A stretch of 64,000 nt of DNA from AC-51 sp963749895 (GTDB taxonomy: Bacteria; Actinomycetota; UBA4738; HRBIN12), in assembly GCA_963749895.1 (NCBI GenBank), contig CAVVOG010000003.1:1240001-1304000 (forward strand), written 5' to 3'. Positions 41,657 to 50,663 of the stretch are shown here, in pieces. Under the pieces are notes generated by a model. The model saw only the letters and a list, made by a program, of their open reading frames with translations. It searched no databases and was not told the DNA's origin. Position 1 is the stretch's first letter, and the number at the start of each line of letters is the position of its first letter. The translations under genes and the position numbers were made by a program.

Positions 41657-43555
41657 TCACCATGGAGAGAACACCACCGCTTGGACCAGGAGGGCCCATC
41701 CGAGCTGGAGAGCGAGCCAGGTGCGGCGGGTGGCCGCCGGTGCGAAGGCGAGCACAGCCGCCGCTCCCGCCACGAGCCACGGCATGAACGGGAGCCAGAT
41801 CCGCTCCACCTCGGCTTTCGACAGTCCGGTGACATCGGCGACCACGATCGCGATGACCGCGCCGGCAGCCACGAGCCACGCGCGGCCCCGCGCCCGCGGG
41901 AGCCACCCCCACACGACCGGACCGACCGCCACGGCGAGGGCGGCGAGGTTCGCGAGGAGGAAGTACCCGTAGGGGCGGACCCTCGCGAGGCTGACCGCGT
42001 ACGCGCCACGGGCAGCCGTCAGCCCGTCGACCCACCAGAAGCCGCCCGCGGCCGCGGCGATCGCCGCGAGGACGACCGGCATCGCGGCGATCGCGAGGAC
42101 CCGTCCACGCCGTCGCGCGATCGCGATCGTCACCGGCACCGATGCGAGCAGCACGATCCCGTAGGACAGGGCCAGCGCTGCTGCCCACAGCACGCCCGAG
42201 CCGAGCGCGAGCAGCGCCGCGCGCCGGCCGGTGCGCCCCGTCGCCAGCACGAGGAGCGCCGCGGCCCACGAGCCGACCCCGAGGAAGACCGCGTCGCCCG
42301 ACGACCAGAAGACCGCGATCGACGAGAAGGCCACGAACGGCGCGGCCGTCCGCGCGGCCCGCTCTCCGGCGACCTCACGTGTCGCGAGCAGCACCGCTGG
42401 CACCGACGCGGCCCCCGCGACGTGCTCGAGGACCGCGACCCATCCGGGTGTCGCGAGGCCGAGTTCCTGCGCCCCGAGCAGCAGCAGGACCATCCCGGGG
42501 GGGTGGGACCGCACGTGGGACGGGAAGCCCGAAGGATCGGTCACGAGGCGATCCAGGAACGCACCGACGCCGTCGACGAGCGGCAACGCCGCGAGGTAGT
42601 CAACCGCCGACGCGGGCCCCCTGGTGAAGCCACCGACGCCGTCCCACGCCGCGAGCGAGACCGACCATCCCAGCCCGCCCAGGAACGACAGGCCGAGCAG
42701 CGCCCGCCACGGGACGCGCGACGCGACGCGGTCGGCCCACCCGACGGCGGCGACCGCCAGCAGCACCGACGGGAGCGACGACCACGAGCCACGGGGATCG
42801 ATGTTGCCGGTCAGCGGCGGCGCGTTCACCTGCATCCGGTAGCCGCGGTCCTGGAGCGCCCGCCCACCGACGAAGGACGCCACGACCGCGACCAGCGCCG
42901 CCGCGACGCCCACCAAGGACGCCCTCAAGCGGCCGACCCCATCCCTGATCCGTCCGACCGTCGCTGCGAACCGGGTGCTCCCGGCGACTCGTGCCACCTC
43001 GACGGCGTCGTCGAAGGTGTCGACGTCCCGGAGCTCCTCCAGCTCGGCGACGGTGAGCCCCAGCTCCCGGAGCCGCGCCCGCTGCACGTGGCAGGTCTCC
43101 GCCGTGCTCATCGGCACCCCGAGGAACACCCTCGGGTCGGGGCGCTGCAGGCCGATCGCCCACCATCCCCCGTCCTGCGCCGGTCCGATCACCGCGTCCA
43201 CGTCGGCGCCGCGGAGACGAGCCAGCGACCCCGACAGCAGGTCCGGCGTGACCTGCGGCGTGTCCATCCCGATCAGGAGACCCGGGCCACCCACGTCGTC
43301 GAACGCGGACGCGAGGCGTTCGTCGAGCCCATCGCCTCGTTGCGGAAGGACCCGGAACCCGTCGGGCACCCATCCACCCGGCTCACCGTCGAGCACGAGC
43401 ACGGGGTCCACGTCGGGCACGGCCGCCACCGCGGCCAGGGTGTCCGCGAGCGCGGCGCCCGCGACCTCCGCCGCTTCCTCCGGCGTGCACGGCGGGGTGA
43501 GCCGGGTCTTGGAGCGCCCGGGGACGGGCGCCTTCGCGATCACGATCAGGTGCAC
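41657..43555 (-). CDS. DUF2064 transferase fused to a polytopic membrane (GT39-like) domain
   Basis: 632-residue fusion. Residues 1-200 are a DUF2064/TIGR04282 nucleotidyltransferase-like glycosyltransferase: 'HLIVIAKAPVPGRSKTRL' and 'GLLIGMDTPQVTPDLL' carry the family motifs. From about residue 225 come ten or more hydrophobic helices with a large loop containing 'SGFPSHVRSHPPGMVLLLLG', resembling lipid-linked mannosyltransferases (GT39-like). DUF2064 is normally a free-standing enzyme, so the fusion is unusual. GTG 43555 overlaps the GT2 stop by 10 bases. It probably transfers a sugar to or across the membrane. Confidence 0.75.
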   Translation of the reverse strand: MHLIVIAKAPVPGRSKTRLTPPCTPEEAAEVAGAALADTLAAVAAVPDVDPVLVLDGEPGGWVPDGFRVLPQRGDGLDERLASAFDDVGGPGLLIGMDTPQVTPDLLSGSLARLRGADVDAVIGPAQDGGWWAIGLQRPDPRVFLGVPMSTAETCHVQRARLRELGLTVAELEELRDVDTFDDAVEVARVAGSTRFAATVGRIRDGVGRLRASLVGVAAALVAVVASFVGGRALQDRGYRMQVNAPPLTGNIDPRGSWSSLPSVLLAVAAVGWADRVASRVPWRALLGLSFLGGLGWSVSLAAWDGVGGFTRGPASAVDYLAALPLVDGVGAFLDRLVTDPSGFPSHVRSHPPGMVLLLLGAQELGLATPGWVAVLEHVAGAASVPAVLLATREVAGERAARTAAPFVAFSSIAVFWSSGDAVFLGVGSWAAALLVLATGRTGRRAALLALGSGVLWAAALALSYGIVLLASVPVTIAIARRRGRVLAIAAMPVVLAAIAAAAGGFWWVDGLTAARGAYAVSLARVRPYGYFLLANLAALAVAVGPVVWGWLPRARGRAWLVAAGAVIAIVVADVTGLSKAEVERIWLPFMPWLVAGAAAVLAFAPAATRRTWLALQLGWALLVQAVVFSPW

Positions 43556-44193
43556 CGCATCACCCTCGTCAGGTCCCTGAGCGCTCGGGTCGTCCCCCGC
43601 ACCGTGCCGGTCACCTTGCTCCGACCGGTTCGCGCCAGGTACGGGACCGGGACCTCGACGATCCGCCATCCCGCCTGGCCTGCGCGAAGGACCATCTCGA
43701 ACGGCCATCCGAAGCGCCGGTCCTCGATCCCCAACGCGAGCAACTCCTGGCGCCGGGCGGCGCGCATCGGTCCGAGATCTCGGAGCGGTGCATCGACGCG
43801 GCGACCGATCAGCGAGGCGACGGCACGGTTGCCGACGCGTGCGTGCCACGGCCACGCTCCACGTTCGGGGACCCGAGCCCCCAAGACGAGGTCGGCGCGC
43901 CCGTCGATGACCGCGTCGGTCACCCGGGGGAGGTCTGAGGGATCGAGTGAGGCGTCGCAGTCCATGAAGCACACGACGTCGTCAACGGCGGCGATCAAGC
44001 CCGCGAAGCAGGCGGAACCGAAACCGGGTACCGGCTCGTGCACGACCTGCGCACCCAGCGAAGTGGCCAGCTCCGCCGACCCGTCCGTGGAACCGTTGTC
44101 GACCACGATCGGCCGGTAGCCGGCGGGCATGCGCTCCAAGACCCAGGGCAACGCCTGGGACTCGTTGAGCACGGGGAGCACCACGTCAGGCAC
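43546..44193 (-). CDS. Family 2 glycosyltransferase (TIGR04283/DPMS-like)
   Basis: 215-residue GT-A glycosyltransferase. 'DVVLPVLNESQALPWVLERM', 'PIVVDNGSTDGSAELA' and the acidic 'VVCFMDCDASLDPSDL' are the nucleotide-sugar and metal motifs; 'RSKVTGTVRGTTRALRDL' is the typical C-terminus of polyprenyl-phosphate-sugar synthases. GTG 44193 is used (AAGGG upstream), but TAAGGT at 44291-44296 might instead serve a start near 44278, adding about 28 residues. First gene of the cluster that runs to about 37.2 kb. Likely makes a lipid-linked sugar used by the next protein. Confidence 0.82.
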   Translation of the reverse strand: MPDVVLPVLNESQALPWVLERMPAGYRPIVVDNGSTDGSAELATSLGAQVVHEPVPGFGSACFAGLIAAVDDVVCFMDCDASLDPSDLPRVTDAVIDGRADLVLGARVPERGAWPWHARVGNRAVASLIGRRVDAPLRDLGPMRAARRQELLALGIEDRRFGWPFEMVLRAGQAGWRIVEVPVPYLARTGRSKVTGTVRGTTRALRDLTRVMRCT

Positions 44194-44326
44194 CGATCGA
44201 CCCTTCCCTTCGTCGACTTCGACCCACCATCGCCCCGCGAGGCCGTGCCCAGCCCCGGATGCCGGGCGAGGCATCATCGTGCACCGCGCGACCTTACGTC
44301 TTTCGAAACGCCAAGCGTTGCAGAGG

Positions 44327-45730
44327 TCAGGGGGACACCGGTCGTGCACGGAGGAACGTGTCGAGTGCCGCCGCCTGGTCGCGGACCGATGGAGGCGACG
44401 GACCTCCCGAGAGGTCGCGGGCTTCCACCGACCTGACCGGATCGAGGAGTTGGGCTCCGTCGGACACGCCGAACGTCTTCCATTCGTCGTCGGTGAGGTC
44501 ACGCAGGGTACGCTCCTCCGCGTCGAGCCGCTTCAACAGCCCCCCGACCTGCCGGTGCGCCTCCCGGAACGACACCCCGTCCTTCACGAGTGCTTCGGCG
44601 AGGTCGGTCGCGTAGAGCCCCTCGTCGTCACAGGCCGCACGCATCGCGTCGACGTCGAACCGGATCGACGCGACCGCGCCGGTGAGCGCGGGCAGAACGA
44701 GCCCGAGCGTGTCGGCGGCGTCGAACGCCGGCTCCTTGTCCTCCTGGAGGTCGCGGTGGTAGCCGAGAGGCAAGCCCTGTAGCAGCGCGGTCAGCGAGAC
44801 GAAGTCGCCCGCGATGCGCGCGGCCTTCCCGCGCGCCAGCTCCGCCGTATCGGGGTTCCGCTTCTGCGGCATCATGCTCGAACCGGTCGAGTAGGCCTCG
44901 TCGAGCGCGGCCCAACCGAGCGCGGGGTCGGTCCAGCGGGCGAGATCGGCCGCCAGTCGCGAGAGGTGCGAGGAGCAGATCGCTGCGACCGACAGGAACT
45001 CCTGCACGAAGTCGCGATCGCTCACGGCGTCGATCGAGTTCGTGAACGCCCGGTGGAACCCGAGGCGGGTCGCCGTCAGATCGGGGTCCAGGCCCAGAGT
45101 CGAGCCGGCGGTCGCCCCGGCGCCGAGCGGGGAGGTCGAGGTCCGGTTCGACCACTGTTCCAAGCGTTCGAGGTCGCGAGCGAACGCCCACGCGTGTGCG
45201 AGCAGATGGTGCCCGAGCGTCACGGGCTGCGCGAACCGCGCGTGCGTCGTGCCCGGCATCACGGTCTCGGCGTGCTCACGGGTCCGGTCGACGAGAACCC
45301 TCGCGAGGGCCACGACCTCCCGGTCGATCCGGCGACCCGCGGCGAGCAGCCACAGGCGAAGGTCGGTGACGACGAGGTCGTTGCGGGACCGGCCCGCGTG
45401 GAGCTTCGCACCCAGGTCACCGAGGCGTTCGGTCACCGCGCGCTCGATCGCCGAGTGCACGTCCTCGTCGGCATCGTGGAACGCGAACCGCTCCTCGGCG
45501 AGATCCTCGCCGATCTCACCCAGCGCTCCTTCGAGCGCCGCCGCCTCCGGCTCGTCGAGCAGACCCGCGTCCTTGAGGGCGCGCACGTGCGCGATCGAGG
45601 CCTCGACGTCCTGCGACGCGAGCCGTCGGTCGAAGTGCAACGACCGGCCGAGCGCGTGCGCCTCGGGAGCCGGCGGCTTCGAGAACCGGCCGGCCCACAG
45701 CTGCTCGCCGCCGCTCTCGTTCACCGTCAC
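44327..45730 (-). CDS. argH: Argininosuccinate lyase
   Basis: Last step of arginine synthesis: splits argininosuccinate to arginine and fumarate. 467 residues, normal for the family. 'KLHAGRSRNDLVVTDLRLW', 'GTTHARFAQPVTLGHHLLAH' and the fumarase-superfamily loop 'STGSSMMPQKRNPD' (catalytic Ser) are intact. GTG 45730 overlaps the argG stop (GTGA). Last gene of the arg operon; a short hairpin and the GT2 gene follow without a strong terminator. Confidence 0.96.
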   Translation of the reverse strand: MTVNESGGEQLWAGRFSKPPAPEAHALGRSLHFDRRLASQDVEASIAHVRALKDAGLLDEPEAAALEGALGEIGEDLAEERFAFHDADEDVHSAIERAVTERLGDLGAKLHAGRSRNDLVVTDLRLWLLAAGRRIDREVVALARVLVDRTREHAETVMPGTTHARFAQPVTLGHHLLAHAWAFARDLERLEQWSNRTSTSPLGAGATAGSTLGLDPDLTATRLGFHRAFTNSIDAVSDRDFVQEFLSVAAICSSHLSRLAADLARWTDPALGWAALDEAYSTGSSMMPQKRNPDTAELARGKAARIAGDFVSLTALLQGLPLGYHRDLQEDKEPAFDAADTLGLVLPALTGAVASIRFDVDAMRAACDDEGLYATDLAEALVKDGVSFREAHRQVGGLLKRLDAEERTLRDLTDDEWKTFGVSDGAQLLDPVRSVEARDLSGGPSPPSVRDQAAALDTFLRARPVSP

Positions 45731-46923
45731 GTCTTCGGGATGCCCTGCTTCGCCGCCCACACCCGCAACGGTAGCCCGTACAGGCGGACGTAGCCCTCGG
45801 CGTGCGACTGGTCGAACGCGTCCTCGCTGCCGTAGGTCGCGAGCGACAGGTCGTACAGCGCCGCCTCCGATCTGCGGCCGACCACGGTGCACGAGCCCGG
45901 CTCGAACCGGAGGCGGACGTCGCCGCTCACGTGCACCTGGGTGGCGTCCATGTAGGCGTCGAGTGCTTCGCGGAGCGGGCTGAACCACTGCCCGTCGTAG
46001 ACGAGGTCTGCCCAGCGCTGCTCGAGCTGCGGTTTGTGATGGGCGACCTCGCGCTCGAGGGTCAGATCCTCCAACGCCTGGTGCGCCCGGATGATCGACA
46101 ACGCCCCGGGCACCTCGTAGAGCTCGCGGCTCTTGATGCCCACCCGGCGGTTCTCGATCATGTCGACGCGGCCGAAGCCGTACGACCCGCCCAGGGCGTC
46201 GAGGGCCCGGATCAGGTCCGGCAGCGACGTCGGCGACCCATCGAGCGCCACGGGCACACCGCGCTCGAAGGTCAGCTCGACCTCGGCCGGCTCGTTCGGG
46301 CGCTCCGCCGGCGGCTTCGTCCGTTCGAAGGCGTCCTCGGGCGGCGCCACCCACGGATCCTCGAGCGGCCCGCATTCCGCGGTCCTGCCCCAGAGGTTCT
46401 CGTCGACCGAATAGGTCGAGACCACCCCGGCGATCGGGATGTCCCACTCGGCCGCGAGGGTCAGGGCCTTCTCGCGCGGGATCCCCGCGTCGCGGATCGG
46501 CGCCAGGATCGTCAGGTCGGGCGCGAGCACGTAGAAAGCCACCTCGAACCGCACCTGGTCGTTGCCCTTCCCGGTGCAGCCGTGCGCGACCGTGTCCGCG
46601 TCGAGTTCCCTGGCGACCTTCACCACCTCGTCGGCGATCAGCGGCCGAGCGAGCCCGCTCACCATCGGGTACTTGCCCTCGTAGAGGGCGTTGGCCTTGA
46701 TCGCCCTCGTCAGGACCTCGTCCGCGTACCGGTCGACCGCGTCGACGACGCGCACGCTCGCGGCGCCGGCCTTCTCGCCCCGCTCCACGACCTGCGCGAA
46801 ATCCTCCTGCTGGCCCACGTCGACCGCGACCGCATGGACCTCGTAGCCCTGCTCACCCAGCCACCGGATCGTGACCGACGTGTCGAGCCCGCCGCTGTAG
46901 GCGAGCACAGCCTTCCGTGTCAT
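45727..46923 (-). CDS. argG: Argininosuccinate synthase
   Basis: Joins citrulline and aspartate with ATP to give argininosuccinate. 398 residues. 'AVLAYSGGLDTSVTIRWL' is the P-loop-like PP-motif and 'AHGCTGKGNDQVRFE' the second nucleotide motif; 'STYSVDENLWGRTAECG' binds substrate. ATG 46923 overlaps the argR stop (ATGA), and its own stop overlaps the argH start. Citrulline must come from an ornithine carbamoyltransferase encoded elsewhere, since argF is absent from this operon. Confidence 0.97.
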   Translation of the reverse strand: MTRKAVLAYSGGLDTSVTIRWLGEQGYEVHAVAVDVGQQEDFAQVVERGEKAGAASVRVVDAVDRYADEVLTRAIKANALYEGKYPMVSGLARPLIADEVVKVARELDADTVAHGCTGKGNDQVRFEVAFYVLAPDLTILAPIRDAGIPREKALTLAAEWDIPIAGVVSTYSVDENLWGRTAECGPLEDPWVAPPEDAFERTKPPAERPNEPAEVELTFERGVPVALDGSPTSLPDLIRALDALGGSYGFGRVDMIENRRVGIKSRELYEVPGALSIIRAHQALEDLTLEREVAHHKPQLEQRWADLVYDGQWFSPLREALDAYMDATQVHVSGDVRLRFEPGSCTVVGRRSEAALYDLSLATYGSEDAFDQSHAEGYVRLYGLPLRVWAAKQGIPKT

Positions 46924-47399
46924 GACGCTTCCTCCGTGATCGTGTGCATCGCGCGCTCGAGTTGGTCGGGCGTGACGCCCTCCCGGCCGAGCACCAGGAT
47001 CGTGTTGTCGCCGGCGATCGTGCCGGCCACGTCGGGCAGTCCGACGCGGTCCAGACCCTCGGCGAGGGCCGCTGCCGCGCCGGGCGAGGTTCGGATCACC
47101 AGGCCGGCTTCCGCCCGGACGAACGACAGCGCGAACTCGTCGAGCAGGTGGCGCAGCAGCGCCATCGGGCCGTACGAGCCGGGCTCCCCCGGTGCGACGT
47201 AGCGCGTGCCCTCCTGGTCGTGGACGCGCGCGAGCCCGAGCTCCTCGATGTCGCGGCTGATCGTCGATTGGGTCGCCTCGATCCCCAGGTACGCGAGCCG
47301 CGAGCGGATCTCCTGTTGGGAGCCAAGCCGCTCGCGCGCCACGAGCCCGAGGATCGTCTGCTGGCGCTTCGCCTTCGAGTGGCCGTTGCCGCGGGTCAC
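46920..47399 (-). CDS. argR: Arginine repressor
   Basis: Arginine-responsive hexameric repressor, 159 residues. The N-terminal winged helix contains 'SQQEIRSRLAYLGIEATQST' and 'ISRDIEELGLARVH'. The C-terminal domain has 'LAEGLDRVGLPDVAGTIAGD', which includes the Asp residues that bind arginine at the trimer interface. GTG 47399 overlaps the argD stop (GTGA). The probable target is the ARG box over the argC promoter at 51704-51719, which would make the operon self-regulating. Confidence 0.95.
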   Translation of the reverse strand: MTRGNGHSKAKRQQTILGLVARERLGSQQEIRSRLAYLGIEATQSTISRDIEELGLARVHDQEGTRYVAPGEPGSYGPMALLRHLLDEFALSFVRAEAGLVIRTSPGAAAALAEGLDRVGLPDVAGTIAGDNTILVLGREGVTPDQLERAMHTITEEAS

Positions 47400-48574
47400 G
47401 GGGCGACCTCCTCGAGCGCATCGGCCAGCGCCTTCACGGCTTCGTCGACCTCGGCAGCGGTGACCGTGTACGGCGGCGTGAACCGCACCGTGTCGGGCCC
47501 GGCGGTCGAGGAGAGGACCCCGCGGCGGAGCATCGCCATCGCGACGTCGTGCGCGGCGATCCCCTCGGCGACCTGGAACCCGTTCAGGAGCCCGCGCCCC
47601 CTGACCTCGGCGAGGGTGCCGGCCGGAGCGAGACGAGCGACCTCGGTCCGGAGCAGTCCGCCCATCGTCGTGACGTTGCGCAGCAGCCCGTCACCGTCGA
47701 TCGTGTCGAGGACCACGAGCGCGGCCGCGCTGGGGACGGGTCCGCCGCCGAAGGTCGACGCGTGCTCGCCGGGCGCGAAGGAAAGCGCGGCGGGCGCGAT
47801 GAGGGCGCCCATCGGCAGGCCGCCGCCCAGGGCCTTCGCGAGGGCGACGACGTCGGGCACGACGCCGGCCTCGGTGACGCTGAGCCAGTCCCCGCATCGG
47901 CCCGTCCCGGCCTGGACCTCGTCGACCGCGAACAACGCGCCGTGTGCGTCGCACAGCTCACGCACCGTCCGCAGGTAGCCCAGGTCGAGCGGGATCACGC
48001 CGCCCTCGCCCATCACCGGCTCGAGGAACACCGCGGCGACGTCCCCGGGGGCGAGCGCCTCCTGCAGCGCCACCGCGTCGCCGGGCGCCACGTAGCGGAA
48101 CCAGTCGTGGATCGGCTCGAAGGGTTCCCGCTTCGGGGGCTGTCCCGTCGCGGCCAGCGCCGCCATCGTCCGCCCGTGGAACGACCCCTCGAGCGTGACG
48201 ATCACGTCCTTGCCCTGAGGGAGTCCCCACTTCCGCACGAGCTTGATCACGCCCTCGTTCGCCTCGGCGCCGCTGTTGCAGAAGAAGACGCGAGCGTCCT
48301 CGACGGGCACCAGTTCCGCGAGCCGCTCGGCGAGGGCCGCCTGGGGCGGCGTCGCGAACAGGTTCGACGTCAGCCCGATCGTTCGAGCGGCGCCTTCCAC
48401 GGCGTCGACCCAGGCCGGGTGACAGTGCCCGAGGCTGAGCGCGCCGAGCCCGCCGACCATGTCGAGGTACCCACGACCTCCGTCGTCCCAGACCCGCAGC
48501 CCTTCGCCGCGCACGAGCGTGACGGGATAGCGCGCGTACGTCGCCATCACCGCCGCTTCGCCACGGAGCGTCAC
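47396..48574 (-). CDS. argD: Acetylornithine aminotransferase
   Basis: PLP enzyme converting N-acetylglutamate semialdehyde to N-acetylornithine; homologues also act on succinyl-diaminopimelate precursors. 392 residues. PLP-binding Lys247 is in 'DVVALAKALGGGLPMGAL'; 'FFCNSGAEANEGVIKLVRKW' and 'FAVDEVQAGTGRCG' are class III motifs. GTG 48574 overlaps the argB stop (GTGA). The next gene is argR, not argF as in many actinobacterial argCJBDFRGH operons. Confidence 0.95.
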   Translation of the reverse strand: MTLRGEAAVMATYARYPVTLVRGEGLRVWDDGGRGYLDMVGGLGALSLGHCHPAWVDAVEGAARTIGLTSNLFATPPQAALAERLAELVPVEDARVFFCNSGAEANEGVIKLVRKWGLPQGKDVIVTLEGSFHGRTMAALAATGQPPKREPFEPIHDWFRYVAPGDAVALQEALAPGDVAAVFLEPVMGEGGVIPLDLGYLRTVRELCDAHGALFAVDEVQAGTGRCGDWLSVTEAGVVPDVVALAKALGGGLPMGALIAPAALSFAPGEHASTFGGGPVPSAAALVVLDTIDGDGLLRNVTTMGGLLRTEVARLAPAGTLAEVRGRGLLNGFQVAEGIAAHDVAMAMLRRGVLSSTAGPDTVRFTPPYTVTAAEVDEAVKALADALEEVAP

Positions 48575-49473
48575 GGGACGACGACCTCCTGGGCTGCGTC
48601 GGGGGTGATCATCGTGCCGACGCCCTCGGGCGTGAACAGCTCGAGCACCACCGAATGCTCAACCCGACCGTCGACCAGGTGGACACGCCCCACACCGGCG
48701 CGCAGGGAGCGCACGGCGCTCTCGAGCTTCGGGATCATGCCGCCGTCCACCACGCCGGGCTGCGAGAGCAGCTCCAGGCACTGGGAGGCCGACAGCTCCG
48801 AGAGCAGGTCGCCGTTCGGCCCGATCAGGCCCGGCACGTCGTTCACGTACACGAGCTTCTCGGCCCCGAGCGCAACGGCCAGCTCGCTCGCGACGACGTC
48901 GGCGTTCACGTTGTAGGCCTGGCCGTTCTCGTCAACGGCGATCGATGCGACGACCGGCACGAACCGCTGCCCGAGGAGCGCCTCGAGCACGTGGACGTCC
49001 ACGTGAACGACCTCGCCGACGAACCCCAGGTCGGGACCCTCCTGCTTCTGGGCGAGCAGCATCCGGCCGTCGACGCCGGAGAGGCCCACCGCGTTCACGC
49101 CACCGGATACGAGCGACGCGACCACCTCGGTGTTCAGCTTGCCGGCCAGCACCATCGTCGCGACGTCGAGCGTCTCGGCGTCGGTCACGCGCACGCCGTC
49201 GACGAAGGTGGTCTCGATCCCCAGACGCGCCGACATGTGCGTCACCGCCGGTCCGCCGCCGTGGACGACGACGGGACGGATCCCGACCGACTGCAGGAGC
49301 GCGACGTCCTCAGCGAACGAGGCCGCCAACCCGGCCTTGTCCATGGCGGCGCCCCCGTACTTCACGACGATCGCCTGCCCTTGATGCTCGCGCATGAAGG
49401 GCAGCGCCTCCACGAGGGTGCGCGCCTTCGCGACGGTGCGTTCGCGGATCTGCGGTGGCAGCTCCATGCTCAT
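48571..49473 (-). CDS. argB: Acetylglutamate kinase
   Basis: Phosphorylates N-acetylglutamate, usually the arginine-inhibited step in organisms that have argJ. 300 residues. The amino-acid-kinase motifs 'AIVVKYGGAAMDK' (Lys38), 'VVVHGGGPAVTHM' and 'NVNADVVASELAVALGAEKL' are intact. The N-terminal extension 'SMELPPQIRERTVAKARTL' resembles the helix used for hexamer formation in arginine-sensitive enzymes. ATG 49473 overlaps the argJ stop (ATGA). Confidence 0.96.
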   Translation of the reverse strand: MSMELPPQIRERTVAKARTLVEALPFMREHQGQAIVVKYGGAAMDKAGLAASFAEDVALLQSVGIRPVVVHGGGPAVTHMSARLGIETTFVDGVRVTDAETLDVATMVLAGKLNTEVVASLVSGGVNAVGLSGVDGRMLLAQKQEGPDLGFVGEVVHVDVHVLEALLGQRFVPVVASIAVDENGQAYNVNADVVASELAVALGAEKLVYVNDVPGLIGPNGDLLSELSASQCLELLSQPGVVDGGMIPKLESAVRSLRAGVGRVHLVDGRVEHSVVLELFTPEGVGTMITPDAAQEVVVP

Positions 49474-50663
49474 GTCGTGTACTCCCCGTTGATCCGGACG
49501 TAGTCGTAGGACAGGTCACTGCCGAGGATGCGGGCGTGCCCGGGCCCATCGCCGACCCGGATCCGGATCGGAACCTCCCGAGCGGCCATCGCGTCCTTCG
49601 CGGCTGCGCGAAGCGATGGGTCCTCGAAGTAGACGGAGGGGATCGCGCCGCCCACGGCGAGCGCGACGTCGCCGAACCACACGTCGAGCTTCGAGGGGTC
49701 GACGTCGGCGCCGGAAGCGCCGACGGCCTGCAACACCCGCCCGGGGTTCGGGTCCTCCCCGAAGACCGCGGTCTTCACGAGGGGCGAGTCGGCGACCGCC
49801 CGCGCGATCGTCCTGGCTCCCGCTTCGTCGGCGGCTCCCTCGACGTCGACGAGCATCACGTGGGTGGCGCCCTCCGCGTCGTGGACCAGCTGGGACACGA
49901 GCGACGCGCCCACCTCCTCGACGAGGGCCGAGAGCTCGTGCCACGCCGGTGTGCCGGGCGTCACGGGGACGTCGGCGGCGGCGCCGCTCGCGAACAGCAG
50001 GACGGTGTCGTTCGTGCTGGTCGAGGCATCCACGGTGAGCGCGTTGAATCGCGGCTTCAGCACCTCGTCGGCCAGACGCTGGAGGTCGGTTCGCGACACG
50101 GGCGCGTCGGTCGTCACGAACGCCAGCATCGTCGCCAGGTTCGGACTGATCATGCCGACCCCTTTCGCGGCCCCCCCGGCACGGAACGGCCCACGCTCGG
50201 CCCTCGCCTCCTTCGGAACCGTGTCGGTGGTCATGATCGCGCGGGCGAACGCCGCACCACCGTCGGACGCCAGCGCCTCGACGAGACCCGGGACCGCGGG
50301 GAGCAGGGCGTCCATGTGGAGCGGCTCCCCGATCACACCGGTCGAGCACGCCAGCACGTCCTCGACTTCCGAGCCGAGGTGGGTCGCCACGTCCTTCACC
50401 GCGGTGAGCGCGTCGTCGTCACCGCGGGGGCCGGTCGCCGCGTTCGCCTGGCCGCTGTTCACCAGCACGGCCGTCCCACGACCCGACGCCAGCCGGGCCT
50501 TCGACAAGATCACGGGCGCCGCGACGACCCGGTTGGTCGTGAACAGGCCGGCGGCCGTCGTCCCCCGGTCGCCCGCCAGCAGGGCCAGATCGGGCTGACC
50601 GCTCGGCTTGAGCCCGGCGGTCACGCCGGCCGCCCGGAACCCCCGCGGGAACGTCACGCTCAC
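49470..50663 (-). CDS. argJ: Bifunctional ornithine acetyltransferase / N-acetylglutamate synthase
   Basis: Recycles the acetyl group from N-acetylornithine to glutamate. 397 residues, synthesised as a precursor that cleaves itself before Thr178 in 'GVGMISPNLATMLAFV' to give alpha and beta chains, the new N-terminal Thr being the nucleophile. 'LVNSGQANAATG', 'ACSTGVIG' and 'DASTSTNDTVLLFASG' complete the active site. GTG 50663 overlaps the argC stop (GTGA). With argJ, no separate argE is needed. Confidence 0.96.
   Translation of the reverse strand: MSVTFPRGFRAAGVTAGLKPSGQPDLALLAGDRGTTAAGLFTTNRVVAAPVILSKARLASGRGTAVLVNSGQANAATGPRGDDDALTAVKDVATHLGSEVEDVLACSTGVIGEPLHMDALLPAVPGLVEALASDGGAAFARAIMTTDTVPKEARAERGPFRAGGAAKGVGMISPNLATMLAFVTTDAPVSRTDLQRLADEVLKPRFNALTVDASTSTNDTVLLFASGAAADVPVTPGTPAWHELSALVEEVGASLVSQLVHDAEGATHVMLVDVEGAADEAGARTIARAVADSPLVKTAVFGEDPNPGRVLQAVGASGADVDPSKLDVWFGDVALAVGGAIPSVYFEDPSLRAAAKDAMAAREVPIRIRVGDGPGHARILGSDLSYDYVRINGEYTT

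Noticed and set aside
39126..44193. Arsenosugar biosynthesis (ArsM/ArsS) cluster
   Set aside because: The transferase pair fits, but there is no arsenite methyltransferase and the radical SAM protein lacks the Cys-rich C-terminal part of ArsS.
44186..44284. Short leaderless upstream frame (GTG 6 bases after TAAGGT) ending inside the GT2 start
   Set aside because: About 32 codons, Arg-rich, no conserved feature; the TAAGGT may equally serve the GT2 gene.
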